64,000 nucleotides of DNA, taken from contig OZ038391.1 in the NCBI GenBank assembly GCA_964036045.1, positions 36,741,833 through 36,805,832 on the forward strand. Direction: 5' to 3'. Positions 31,501 through 43,168 of the stretch are shown here, piece by piece (within the stretch, counting starts at the first letter, position 1; the number at the start of each line of letters is the position of its first letter). Below the pieces are notes generated by a model, which was given only the letters and a program-made list of their open reading frames with translations, ran no database searches and was not told where the DNA came from. Made by a program: the position numbers and the translations under genes. This DNA comes from Eutreptiella sp. 'Long Island Sound 2002' (lineage: Eukaryota; Euglenozoa; Euglenophyceae; Eutreptiales; Eutreptiaceae).

Positions 31501-34500
31501 GGTACGCCGGAACTTTTGGGGGCTTTGGGGAGGGGAAACCGAAACATTTGGGGGCTTTGGGGGGGTATGCCGGAAATTTTGTGGGCTTAGGGGGGGATAT
31601 GCCAGAACTGTTGTGCGCTCAGAGGGGTTTGCCGGAACAGTTGGGGGCGCAAGGGGGGGTACGCCTGAACTTTTGTGGGCTCACGGGGCGGTATAACGGA
31701 ACTTGTGTGGGCTCAGGGGGGGGGGGTATGCCGGAACTGTGGCGGGCTTAGGGAGGGGTATGCTGGAACTTTTGGGGGCTCAAAGAGGGTATGCCGGAAT
31801 ATTTTGCGTGCTCAGGGGAGGGGTATGACGGAACTTTTCCAGGGCTCACGGGGGGGGATGCCGGAACTTTTGTGGGCTCAGCGCGGGGCTCATGCCAGAA
31901 CTTCTGTGGGCTCAGGGGGGGGGTATGCCGGAACTATTGTGGGCTTAGGGGGGGTCTGCCGGACCTTGTGGGGGCTCAAGGAAGGATATGTTGGAACTTT
32001 TGTGGGCTCAAGGGGGGGTATGCCGAAGCTTTTGTGGGCTCAAGGGGGGGTATGCCGGAATTTTTGTGGGCTTAGGGAGGGTATGCCGGAAGTATTGTGG
32101 ACTTATGGGGGGGTATGCCGGAACTTTTGCGGGCTTAGGGGGGGGTATGCCGGAACTTTTGGGGGCTCAGGGCCGGGGTATGCTGGAACCTTTCTGGGCT
32201 CACGGGGGGGGTATGTCGGAACTTTTGTGGGCTCAGGAGAAGCTATGCCTCGGGGGGGGGGAGGTATGCCAGAACTATTGTGGGATTAGGTGGGGGGGTA
32301 TGCCGGAACTATTGTGGGATTAGGTGGGGGGGTATGCCGGAACTTTTGCAGGCTTAGGGGGGGGGGTATGCCGGAACTTTTGTGGGCTCAGGGGGGGGTT
32401 AGCCGGAAGTTTTGGGGGCGCAGGGGGGGAGTATGCCGGAATATTTGGGGGCTTGCGGGGTTATGCCGGAACTTTTGTGGCCTCAAGGGGGGGTATGCCG
32501 GAACTTTTGTGGCCTCACAGGGGGGTATGCCGGAACATTTGGGGGCTCAGGGGGGGGGTATGCCGGAACTTTTGGGGGCTTGGGGGGCATATGCCGGAAC
32601 TTTTGGGGGCTAAAGGGGGGGAATGCCGGAGCTTTTGGGGGCTCATGGGGGGGTATGCCGGAACTTGTGGGGGCTCAAGGGGGGGTATGCCGAAACTTTT
32701 GTGGGCTCAAGGGGGGGTATGCCGGAGCTTTTGTGGGCTCAAGGGGGGGTATGCAGGAAATTTTGTGGGCTTAGGGAGGGTATGCCGGAACTATTGTGGG
32801 CTCAGGGGGGGGTATGCCCGAACTTGTGGGGGCTTCAGGGGGGGGGTATGCCGGAACTATTTTGCGCTTAGCGGGGGGGGGGGGGGTATGCCGGAACTTT
32901 TGTGGGCTCAGGGGGGGGTATGCTGGAACTTTTGGGGGCTTGGGGGGCATATGCCGGAACTTTTGGGGGCTCAAGGGGGGGAATGCCGGAGCTTTTGGGG
33001 GCTCATGGGGGGGTATGCCGGAACTTTTGGGGGCTCAAGGGGGGGTATGCCGAAACTTTTGTGGGCTCAAGGGGGGGTATGCCGGAGCTTTTGTGGGCTC
33101 AAGGGGGGGTATGCAGGAAATTTTGTGGGCTTAGGGAGGGTATGCCGGAACTATTGTGGGCTTAGGGGGGGGTATGCCCGGACTTGTGGGGGCTTCGGGG
33201 GGGGTATGCCGGAACTATTGTGCGCTTAGGGGGGGGGTATGCCGGAACTTTTTTGGGCTCAGGGGGGGGTATGCCGGAACTTTTGGGGGCTTGGGGGGGG
33301 GTATGCCAGAACTTTTGTGGGCTCAAGGGGGGGTATGCCGGAAGCTTTGTGGGCTCACAGGGGGGTATGCCGGAACATTTGGGGGCTCAGGGGAAGGTAT
33401 GCCGGAACTTTTGGGGGCTCAAGGGGGGTATGCCGGAGCTTTTGTGGGCTCAGGGGGGGGTATGCAGGAACTTTTGGGGCTTCAGGGGGGGTATGCCACA
33501 ACTATTGTGGGCTTAGGGGGGGTATGGCGGAAATTTTGCGGGCTTAGGGAGGGGTATGCCGCAACTTTTGTGGGCTCAGGGGGGGGTATGCCGGAACTTT
33601 TGGGGGCTCAAGGGGGGGTATGCCGGAACTTTTGGGGGCTTGGGGGGTATGCCAGAACTTTTGTGGGCTCAAGGGGGCGTATGCCGGAACTTTTGTGGGC
33701 ATACCGGAGGGGTATGCCGGAAAATGTGGGGGCTCAGGGGGGGGGGTATGCCCGAATTTTTGGGGGCTCAGGGGGGGGGTGTGCCGGAGCTTTTGTGGGC
33801 TCAGGGGGGGGTATGCCGGGACTTTTGTGGGCACGGGGGGGGATATGCCAGAACTATTGTGGGCTTGGGGGGGGGGGCTTGCCGGAACTTCTTTGGGTAT
33901 AAGGGGGGGTATGCCGGAACTTTTGTGGGCTGAGGGGGGGGTATGCCGGAACTTTTGGTGGCTCAGGGCCGGGGAATGCCAGAACTATTGTGCGCTTAGA
34001 AGGGGGTATGCTGGAACTTTTGCGGCCTTAGAGGGTGGTATGCCGGAACTTTTGTGGGCTCCCAGGGGGGGGGTATGCCGGAACTTTTGGGGGCTTGGGG
34101 GGGAATGCCGGAACTTTTGTGGGCTCAAGGGGGGGTATGCCGGAACTTTTGTGGGCTCACAAGGGGTAATGCCGGAAGATTTGGGGGGGTATGCCGGAAA
34201 TTTTGTGGGCTTAGGGGGGGATATGCCAGAACTGTTGTGCGCTCAGAGGGGTTTGCCGGAACAGTTGGGGGCGCAAGGGGGGGTACGCCTGAACTTTTGT
34301 GGGCTCACGGGGCGGTATAACGGAACTTGTGTGGGCTCAGGGGGGGGGGGGTATGCCGGAACTGTGGCGGGCTTAGGGAGGGGTATGCTGGAACTTTTGG
34401 GGGCTCAAAGAGGGTATGCCGGAATATTTTGCGTGCTCAGGGGAGGGGTATGACGGAACTTTTCCAGGGCTCACGGGGGGGGATGCCGGAACTTTTGTGG

Positions 34501-37500
34501 GCTCAGCGCGGGGCTCATGCCAGAACTTCTGTGGGCTCAGGGGGGGGGTATGCCGGAACTATTGTGGGCTTAGGGGGGGTCTGCCGGACCTTGTGGGGGC
34601 TCAAGGAAGGATATGTTGGAACTTTTGTGGGCTCAAGGGGGGGTATGCCGAAGCTTTTGTGGGCTCAAGGGGGGGTATGCCGGAATTTTTGTGGGCTTAG
34701 GGAGGGTATGCCGGAAGTATTGTGGACTTATGGGGGGGTATGCCGGAACTTTTGCGGGCTTAGGGGGGGTATGCCGGAACTTTTGGGGGCTCAGGGCCGG
34801 GGTATGCTGGAACCTTTCTGGGCTCACGGGGGGGGTATGTCGGAACTTTTGTGGGCTCAGGAGAAGCTATGCCTCGGGGGGGGGAGGTATGCCAGAACTA
34901 TTGTGGGATTAGGTGGGGGGGTATGCCGGAACTATTGTGGGATTAGGTGGGGGGGTATGCCGGAACTTTTGCAGGCTTAGGGGGGGGGTATGCCGGAACT
35001 TTTGTGGGCTCAGGGGGGGGTTAGCCGGAAGTTTTGGGGGCGCAGGGGGGAGTATGCCGGAATATTTGGGGGCTTGCGGGGTTATGCCGGAACTTTTGTG
35101 GCCTCAAGGGGGGGTATGCCGGAACTTTTGTGGCCTCACAGGGGGGTATGCCGGAACATTTGGGGGCTCAGGGGGGGGGTATGCCGGAACTTTTGGGGGC
35201 TTGGGGGGCATATGCCGGAACTTTTGGGGGCTAAAGGGGGGGAATGCCGGAGCTTTTGGGGGCTCATGGGGGGGTATGCCGGAACTTGTGGGGGCTCAAG
35301 GGGGGGTATGCCGAAACTTTTGTGGGCTCAAGGGGGGGTATGCCGGAGCTTTTGTGGGCTCAAGGGGGGGTATGCAGGAAATTTTGTGGGCTTAGGGAGG
35401 GTATGCCGGAACTATTGTGGGCTCAGGGGGGGGTATGCCCGAACTTGTGGGGGCTTCGGGGGGGGGTATGCCGGAACTATTGTGCGCTTAGCGGGGGGGG
35501 GGGGGGTATGCCGGAACGTTTTTGGGCTCAGGGGGGGGTATGCTGGAACTTTTGGGGGCTTGAGGGGGGGTATGCCGGAACTTTTGTGGGCTCAGGGGGG
35601 GGTATGCTGGAACTTTTGGGGGCTTGGGGGGCATATGCCGGAACTTTTGGGGGCTCAAGGGGGGGAATGCCGGAGCTTTTGGGGGCTCATGGGGGGGTAT
35701 GCCGGAACTTTTGGGGGCTCAAGGGGGGGTATGCCGAAACTTTTGTGGGCTCAAGGGGGGGTATGCCGGAGCTTTTGTGGGCTCAAGGGGGGGTATGCAG
35801 GAAATTTTGTGGGCTTAGGGAGGGTATGCCGGAACTATTGTGGGCTTAGGGGGGGGTATGCCCGGACTTGTGGGGGCTTCGGGGGGGGTATGCCGGAACT
35901 ATTGTGCGCTTAGGGGGGGGGTATGCCGGAACTTTTTTGGGCTCAGGGGGGGGTATGCCGGAACTTTTGGGGGCTTGGGGGGGGTATGCCAGAACTTTTG
36001 TGGGCTCAAGGGGGGGTATGCCGGAAGCTTTGTGGGCTCACAGGGGGGTATGCCGGAACATTTGGGGGCTCAGGGGAAGGTATGCCGGAACTTTTGGGGG
36101 CTCAAGGGGGGTATGCCGGAGCTTTTGTGGGCTCAGGGGGGGGTATGCAGGAACTTTTGGGGCTTCAGGGGGGGTATGCCACAACTATTGTGGGCTTAGG
36201 GGGGGTATGCCGGAAATTTTGCGGGCTTAGGGAGGGGTATGCCGCAACTTTTGTGGGCTCAGGGGGGGGTATGCCGGAACTTTTGGGGGCTCAAGGGGGG
36301 GTATGCCGGAACTTTTGGGGGCTTGGGGGGGTATGCCAGAACTTTTGTGGGCTCAAGGGGGCGTATGCCGGAACTTTTGTGGGCATACCGGAGGGGTATG
36401 CCGGAAATTGTGGGGGCTCAGGGGGGGGGGTATGCCCGAATTTTTGGGGGCTCAGGGGGGGGGTGTGCCGGAGCTTTTGTGGGCTCAGGGGGGGGTATGC
36501 CGGGACTTTTGTGGGCACGGGGGGGGATATGCCAGAACTATTGTGGGCTTGGGGGGGGGGGCTTGCCGGAACTTCTTTGGGTATAAGGGGGGGTATGCCG
36601 GAACTTTTGTGGGCTGAGGGGGGGGTATGCCGGAACTTTTGGTGGCTCAGGGCCGGGGAATGCCAGAACTATTGTGCGCTTAGAAGGGGGTATGCTGGAA
36701 CTTTTGCGGCCTTAGAGGGTGGTATGCCGGAACTTTTGTGGGCTCCCAGGGGGGGGGGTATGCCGGAACTTTTGGGGGCTTGGGGGGGAATGCCGGAACT
36801 TTTGTGGGCTCAAGGGGGGGTATGCCGGAACTTTTGTGGGCTCACAAGGGGTAATGCCGGAAGATTTGGGGGGGCTGGGCCGGAACTTTTGGGGGCTTGG
36901 GGGGGAATGCCGGAACTTTTGTGGGCTCAAGGGGGGGCATGCCGGAACTTTTGTGGGCTCAGGGGGGGGGTATGCCGGAACTTTTGTGGGCTTGGGGGGG
37001 GGTATGCCAGAACTATTGTTGGCTTAGGGGGGGGGTATGCCAGAACTTTTTTGGGCTTAGGGAGGGTACGCCCGATCTATTGTGGGCTTAGGGGGGGGTA
37101 TGCCGGAACTTGTGGGGGCTTCGGGGGGGGTATGCCGGAACTATTGTGGTCTTAGGGGGGGGATATGTCGGAACTTTTGTGGGCTCAGGAGGGGCTATAC
37201 CGGAAATTTTGTGGGCTCGGGGGGGGGGGGGTATGCCGGAACTTTTGTGGGCTCACAGGGGGGTATGCCGGAACATTTGGGGGGTCAGGGGGGGGTATGC
37301 TGGAACTTTCGGGGGCTCAAGGTGGGTATGCCGGAGCTTTTGTGGGCTCAGGGAGGATATGCCGGAGCTTTTGTGGGCTCAATGGGGGGTATGCCGGAAC
37401 TTTTGTGGGCTCGGGGGGGGGGTACGCCAGAACTATTGTGGGCTTAGGGCGGGGTATGCCGGAAATTTTGTGGACTGAGGGGGGGGTATGCCGGAACTTT

Positions 37501-39395
37501 TGGGGGCTCAGGGCCGGGTTATGCCAGAACTATTGTAGGCTTAGGGGGGGGTATGGGAAAAATTTTGCGGGCTTAGGGGGGGGTATGCCGGAACTTTTGT
37601 GGGCTCGGGGGGGGGTATGCCGGAACTTTTGGGGGCTCAGGGCCGGGGTATGCCACAACTATTGTGGGCTTAGGGGGGGGTATGGGGGAAATTTTGCGGG
37701 CTTAGGGGGGGGTATGCCGGAACTTTTGTGGGCTCGGGGGGGGGTATGCCGGAACTTTTGGGGGCTCAAGGGGGGGTATGCCGGAACTTTAGGGGGCTTG
37801 GGGGGGGTATGCCAGAACTTTTGTGGGCTCAAGGGGGGGTATGCCGGAACTTTTGTGGGCTCACAGGGGGGGTATGCCAGATCATTTGGGGCTTCAGGGG
37901 GGGGTATGCCCGAATTTTTGGGGGCTTAAGGGGGGGGTATGCCGGACCTTTTGTGGGCTCAGGGGGGGTATGCCGGAACTTTTGTGGGCTCGGAGGGAGT
38001 ATGCCAGAACTATTGTGGGTTTGGGGGGGGGTATGCCGGAACTTTTTTGGGCTGAGGGGGGGGGTATGCCGGAACTTTTGGGGGCTCAGGGCCGGGGAAC
38101 GCCAGAACTATTGTGGGCTTAGAAGGGGGTATGCCGGAACTTTTGCGGGCTTAGAGAAGGGCATGCCGGAACTTTTGGGGGCTGAGGGGGGGGTATGCGG
38201 GATCTTTTGGGGGCTTGGGGGGGGAATTCCGGAACTTTTGTGGGCTCAAGGGGGGGTATGCGGGAACTTTTGTGGGCCCAAGGGGGGGTATGCCGGAACT
38301 TTTGGGGGCTCAAGGGGGGGTATGCCGGAGCTGTTGTGCGCTCAGGGGGGGGTATGCCGGAACTTTTGTGGGCTGGGGGGGGTATGCCAGAACTATTGTT
38401 GGCTTAGGGGGGGGGTATGCCAGAACTATTGTGGGCTTAGGGGGGGGTATGCCGGAACTTTTGTGGGCTTAGGAAGGAGTATGCCGGAACTTATGGGGGC
38501 TCAGGGGGGGTTATGCCGGAGCTTTTGTGGGCTCAGGGGGGGGGTATGCCGGAAGTTTTGGAAGCTCAAGGGGGGGTATGCCGGAACCTTTGGGGGCTTG
38601 GGGGGGGTATCTGGAACTATTGTGGGCTCGGGGGGGGGGGTATGCCAGGACTATTGTGGGCTTAAGGGGGGGTGTGCCGGAAGTTTCTTGGGCTTAGGGG
38701 GGGGTATGGCGGACTTTTGTGGGCCGAGGGGGGGGTATGCCGGAACTATTGTGGGCTCACGGGGGGGGTATGTCGGAATTTTTGTGGGCTCAAGGGGGGG
38801 TATGCCGTTACTATCGTGGGCTCACGGGGGGGGTATGTCTAGACTTTTGTGGGCTCAGGAGGGGCTATGCCGGAAATTTTGTGGGCTCGGGGGGGGGGTA
38901 TGCCAGAAATATTGTGGGCTTAGGGGGGGGTATGCCGGAACTTTTGTGGGCTTAGGGGGGGTTATGCCGGAACTTTTGGGGGCTTGGGGGGGGGGGTATG
39001 CCGGAACTTTTGTGGGCTCAAAGGGGGGTATGCCGGAACTTTTGTGGGCTCACAGGGGGGTATGCCGGAACTTTTGTGGGCTCAGGGGGGGGTATGCCGG
39101 AACTATTGTGGGCTTAGGGGGGGGTATGCCGGAAGTTTTGGGGGCTTCGGGGGGGGGTATGCCGGAACTTTTGTGGGCTCAGGAGGGGCTATGCTGGAAA
39201 TTTTGTGGGCTGGGGGGGGGGTATGCCAGAACTATTGTGGGCTTAGGGGGGGGTATGCCGGAACTTTTGTGGGCTTAGGGGGGGGTATGCCGGAACTTTT
39301 TTGGGCTTAGGTAGGGGTATGCCGGAACTTTTGTGGGCTGAGGGGGGGGTATGCCGGAACTTTTGTGGGCTCATGGGGGGGTATACCGGACTTTT
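28544..39395. repeat. 31-32 bp G-rich satellite, block C
   Basis: 10.9 kb of satellite. The first kilobase follows the order of variant units found after copy 1 (7886-8900). Most of the rest is a three-copy higher-order repeat (listed separately), followed by a less ordered stretch, 37.0-39.4 kb. No gene is supported. Confidence 0.97.
29030..36990. repeat. about 2.63 kb higher-order repeat, three copies
   Basis: GTACGCCTGAAC occurs at 29030, 31660 and 34283, and GGGATTAGGTGGGG near 29655, 32282 and 34905: steps of 2623-2630 bp. Copies two and three are close to identical over long stretches, while the first differs more. Copy three contains extra units near 35500-35640. Confidence 0.85.
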
Positions 39396-39568
39396 TGTTT
39401 TAGTTGGTGCTTAGCTTGATCGGCCTGACAATTGTCAATCCTTCTTGTGGTTGGAGCAATTGCGGTGCCCGAATTTTTGAATAAATGACCACCGAGCGAA
39501 GAACTTTTCAAGTCCAAAATCTCAATGCTTTTCAAAATATTCACCAATCCGGGAGCAACAACGGAGCA
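39396..39568 (-). pseudogene. open frame downstream of ribozyme, truncated
   Basis: Open for about 57 codons after a TAG at 39569-39571, running into the satellite junction. It has no ATG; a GTG AAT start is possible about 30 nt in. The translation, including NILKSIEILDLK, is not a family I can identify. It would be the N-terminal start of an element protein if the island is a pLTR junction. Confidence 0.25.
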
Positions 39569-39587
39569 CTAAAAGAAAGCGGCTAAA

Positions 39588-39617
39588 GACGCGTTTCGGT
39601 CAAAAGACCCTCATCAG
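39588..39617 (-). ncRNA. hammerhead ribozyme-like core
   Basis: On the minus strand: CTGATGA (39611-39617), a short hairpin GGTC-TTTT-GACC, then GAAA, ACGCGT and C. This matches the conserved hammerhead boxes CUGAUGA and GAAA. The palindrome ACGCGU is able to form a 3-bp stem III between two molecules, followed by a GUC cleavage site at 39588-39590. An extra G lies between CTGATGA and stem II, unlike the canonical form. Stem I has only three clear pairs (AAA with TTT) next to the core, so activity is uncertain. Such minimal dimer-type hammerheads are known in retroelements such as Penelope-like elements. Confidence 0.6.
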
Positions 39618-39698
39618 TTTCCCTAAAAGCGACATGGTGCCATGAATCTTGGTATACAACAATGGGTTCACAAAGAATATAAACCACACACATGTTCA

Positions 39699-39880
39699 TC
39701 ATGGGTCACCGTTGACGCGGGGCTTCAATCCGGCTATGACTTTCAATCTATTCCACAAAGCAGCGCGACACTGTGCTAAAATATTCACACCACCAAATGG
39801 TACAATGAACAAACGTGTTTGTGACAGAGAACGTGGTGCCAAACTGCGCCACGCATTTTTAACCATCAAAGGATCGATTC
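39699..39880 (-). pseudogene. C-terminal open frame upstream of ribozyme, truncated
   Basis: Open from the satellite junction to TGA at 39699-39701, about 60 codons. The translation contains RLFIVPFGG and ALWNRL, faintly like the C-terminal tails of retroelement ORFs, but the resemblance is too weak to name a family. The stop lies about 80 nt upstream of the ribozyme core. Confidence 0.3.
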
Positions 39881-42368
39881 GGGGGGTATGCCGGAACTTT
39901 TGTGGGCGCAGGGGGGGCTATGCTGGAACTATTGTGGGCTTAGGGGGGGCATGCCGGAACTTTTGGGGGATCACGGGGGGGGGGTATGTCGTAACTTTTG
40001 TGGGCTCAGGAGGTGCTATGCCGGAAATTTTGTGGACTCGGGGGGGGGGGGGTATGCTAGAACTATTGTGGGCTTAGGGTGGGGTATGCCGGAACTTTTG
40101 TGGGCTTAGGGGGGGGTATGCCGGAGCTTTTGTGGGCTCAGGGGGGGGTATGCCGGAACTTTTGCGGGCTTAGGGGGGGTATGCCGGAACTTTTGTGGGC
40201 TCAGAGGGGGGTATGCCAAAACTTTCGGGGGCTCAAGGGGGGGTATGCCGGAACTTTTGGGGGCTTGGGGGGGGTATGCCAGAACTTTTGTGGGCTCAAG
40301 GGGGGGCATGCCGGAACATTTGGGGGCTCAGGGGGGGGTATGCCGGAATTTTTAGGGGCTCAAGGGGGGGTATGCCGGAGCTTTTGTGGGCTGAGGGGGG
40401 GGTATGCACGAATTTTTGTGGGCTCGGGGAGGTATGCGAGAACTATCGTGGGCTTAGGGGGGGGGTGCCGGATGTTTTTTTGGGCTTAGGGGGGGGTATG
40501 CCGGAACTTTTTGTGGGCTCAGGGGGGGGTATGCCGGAACTTTTGTGGGCTCAAGGGGGGGGTATGCCGAAACTTTTGGGGGCTCAGGGGGTGGTATGCC
40601 GGCACTTTTGGTGGCTTGGGGGGCGAATGCCGGAACTTTTGTAAGCTCAAGGGGGGGTATGCCGGAACTTTTGTGGGCTCACGGGGGGTATGCCGGAACA
40701 TTTGGGGGCCAAGGGGGGGTATGCCGGAACTTTTAGGGGCTCAAGGGGGGGTATGCCGGAGCTTTTGTGGGCTCACAAGGGAGTTAGCCGGAACTTTTGT
40801 GGGCTTGGGGGGGGTATGCCAGAACTATTGTGGGCTTAGGGAGGGGGGGTTATGCCGAAACGTTTTTGAGCTTAGGGGGGGGTATGCCGGAACTTTTGTG
40901 GGCTCAGGGGGGGGGTATGCCGGAACTCGTGGGGGCTCAGGGGGGGGTATGCCGGGACTTTTGTGGGCCCAAGGGGGGGTATGCCGGAACTTTTGGGGGC
41001 TCATGGGGGGGTATGCCGGAACTTGTGGGGGCTCAAGGGGGGGTATGCCGGAACTTTTGTGGGCTCAAGGGGGGGTATGCCGGAACTATTGTGGGCTTAG
41101 GGGGGGGTATGCCGGAACTATTGTGGGCTTAGGTGGGGGTATGCCGGAACTTTTGGGGGCTTCGGGGGGGGTTTGCCGGAAGTTTTCTGAGCTCACGGGG
41201 GGGGGGTATGTCGGAAGTTTTGTGGGCTCGGGGGGGGGTTTACCAGAAATATTGTGGGCTTAGTGGGGGTAGGCCGGAACGTTTGTGGGCTTAGGGGGGG
41301 GTATGCCGGAACTTTTTTGGGCTCGGGGGGGCGGGCCATGCCAGAACCATTGTGGGCTTAGGGGGGGATATGCCGGAACTTTTGTGGGCTTCGGGGGGGG
41401 CTATGCCGGAACCTTTCTGGGCTCACGGGGGGGTATGTCGGAACTTTTGTGGGCTCAGGAGGGGCAATGCCGGAAATTTTGTGGGCTGGGGGGGGGTATG
41501 CCAGAACTTCTGTGGGCTTAGGGGGAGGTATGCCGGAACTTTTGTGGGCTTAGGGGGGGGTATGCCGGAACTTTTTTGGGCTTAAGTAGGGGTATGCCAG
41601 AACTTTTGTGGGCTGAGGGGGGGGTGTGCCGGAACTTTTGGGGGCTTGGGGGGCATATGCCGCAACTTTTGGGGGCTCAAGGGGGGGTATGCCCGAGCTT
41701 TTGTGGGCTCATGGGGTGGTATGCCGGAGCTTTTGTGGGCTCAGGGGGGGCTATGTCGGAACTTTTGTGGGCTCGGGGGCGGGTATGCCGGAACTTTTGT
41801 GGGCTCGGGAGCGGGTATGCCGGAACTTTTGTGGGCTCGGGGGGGGGTATGCCGGAACTATTGTGGGCTTAGGGGGGGGGTATGCCGGAACCTTTGTGGG
41901 CTTAGGGGGGGGGGGTATGCCGGAACTTTACGGCGCTTAGGGGGGGGTATGCCGGAACTTTTGGGGGCTTGGGGGGGGTATGCCGGAACTTTTGGGCGGT
42001 CAGGGGGGGGTATGTCGGAAATTTTTTGCGCTCACGGGGGGGTATGCCGGGCTTAGGGGGGGGTATGCCGGAACTTTTGTGTGCTTAAGGGGGGGTATGC
42101 CGGAACCTTTGTGGGCTCAGGGGGGGGTAAGAAGGAACTTTTGGGGGCTTAGGGGGGGGTATGCCGGAACTTTTGGGCGCTTTGAAGGGGTATGCCGGAA
42201 CTTTTCTGGGCTTAGGGGGGGGTGTGCCGGAACTTTTGTGCGCTCAAGGGGGGTATGCCGGAACTTTCGGCTGCTCAGGGGGGGGGGATGCCGGAACTTT
42301 TGTGGGCTCGAGGGGGCGGTATGCCGGAGTTTTTGTGGGCTCAGGGGGGGGTATGCCGGAACATTTTG
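39881..42368. repeat. 31-32 bp G-rich satellite, block D
   Basis: 2.5 kb of the same satellite between the island and the LINE, with varied units and no clear long higher-order copy. The last unit degrades at about 42360-42369, where LINE sequence begins. No gene is seen. Confidence 0.96.
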
Positions 42369-42553
42369 GCTGGCATGGCTCGGATACTGGCCACCAGATG
42401 CCCCCGGCTCACAGGCATTTCTGGGTCTAGGCACTCAGTTCATCAATGTCGGTTGTGTTGCATCGCCTCATGTGTCGCCCTTGCGCCGCTTGGGGCTCAG
42501 TTCCAGGAATTGGATCAGAAACGCTTCATATTCATCTACTGGGGATTCGTCCC
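42369..42553 (-). other. LINE 3' untranslated region
   Basis: About 185 bp after the ORF2 stop, up to satellite. No A-rich tail or simple repeat is visible at the end, so a 3' stem-loop type or truncated tail is possible. Confidence 0.5.
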
Positions 42554-43096
42554 CTACGTCCGACGACTGCCCGTCCCCCCCCCCCCCTCCTCGTCCTCCG
42601 ATATTGTTATCACGGACAAGTCGTGTGGAGACTCCCCGCGCGCATCAGGTGTCCCCTCCCCCTCGTCCTCCAACACAAATGACGCCTCGGATAGCAGCCA
42701 CGGCGTGGCCGGCGGCGATCGGGTCGTCTCTCTCCCCCTCCTCCCCGATTCTTCTGGCTCCGTTACTTCTGGGGGATTCAAGCGCTGGCGTTTTTGCAAC
42801 GGTCGCAGGTTGTACTCGTGCAGTAATGTGCCCTCCTCTGCCTGCCTATCTGCTCCCTCATTGCCCTCTATGGAGACGTGTGATGGCACCCAGAAAAACT
42901 TATATTGCCTGGACGAGTCCCTGGCCAGCCCCAGTATCTGCACCCACTGATCAGAATGGGAAATCCCCAGCCAATCCCGTCTCTCCAAAAGGAGGATGTG
43001 TTTCGTCAGTCCATTAAAGCAGAACTCTGAATCTGTCACTATCGCCATGGGGTTAGCTCCAGTAGATTGGCGCATGGCAAACAAAACTGCGCGCAC
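42554..43096 (-). pseudogene. RNase H domain (C-terminal part) of LINE ORF2
   Basis: IVTDSEF (Asp) and WVPSHVSIEGNEGADRQA (His and final Asp) match RNase HI motifs. The first Asp is in the preceding frame (43169-43984), and the Glu region (PMAE) falls at the frame junction near 43070-43100. About 110 residues of acidic, Ser/Thr-rich tail follow to the stop, longer than a bare RNase H end. Confidence 0.8.
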
Positions 43097-43168
43097 CTCT
43101 GCTCGGCCATTGGTTTGTCGTTCCTGGGGGTCCAGGGGGCATGCAAAATTCCTCTCATCCCCCTCCCC

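Larger units (their letters stand above)
39396..39880 (-). mobile_element. 485-bp island, possible Penelope-like pLTR fragment
   Basis: The only non-satellite stretch here besides the DIRS and LINE elements, and more AT-rich than they are. On the minus strand it holds an open frame ending at a stop, then a hammerhead-like core, then a second open frame cut by the satellite. It also has a 12-bp palindrome, TGACAATTGTCA, near 39427. The order ORF end, ribozyme, ORF start is what a tandem junction of Penelope-like elements would give, since their pLTRs carry hammerheads. That family assignment is inference; no RT or GIY-YIG motif is within the fragment. Confidence 0.45.

Noticed and set aside
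29996-31696. 566-codon glycine-rich ORF and dozens of similar ORFs over the satellite
   Set aside because: They follow the satellite unit through all three frames, begin and end at random unit variants, and share no codon structure. Open frames occur equally in the other frames. They reflect a stop-poor repeat, not genes.
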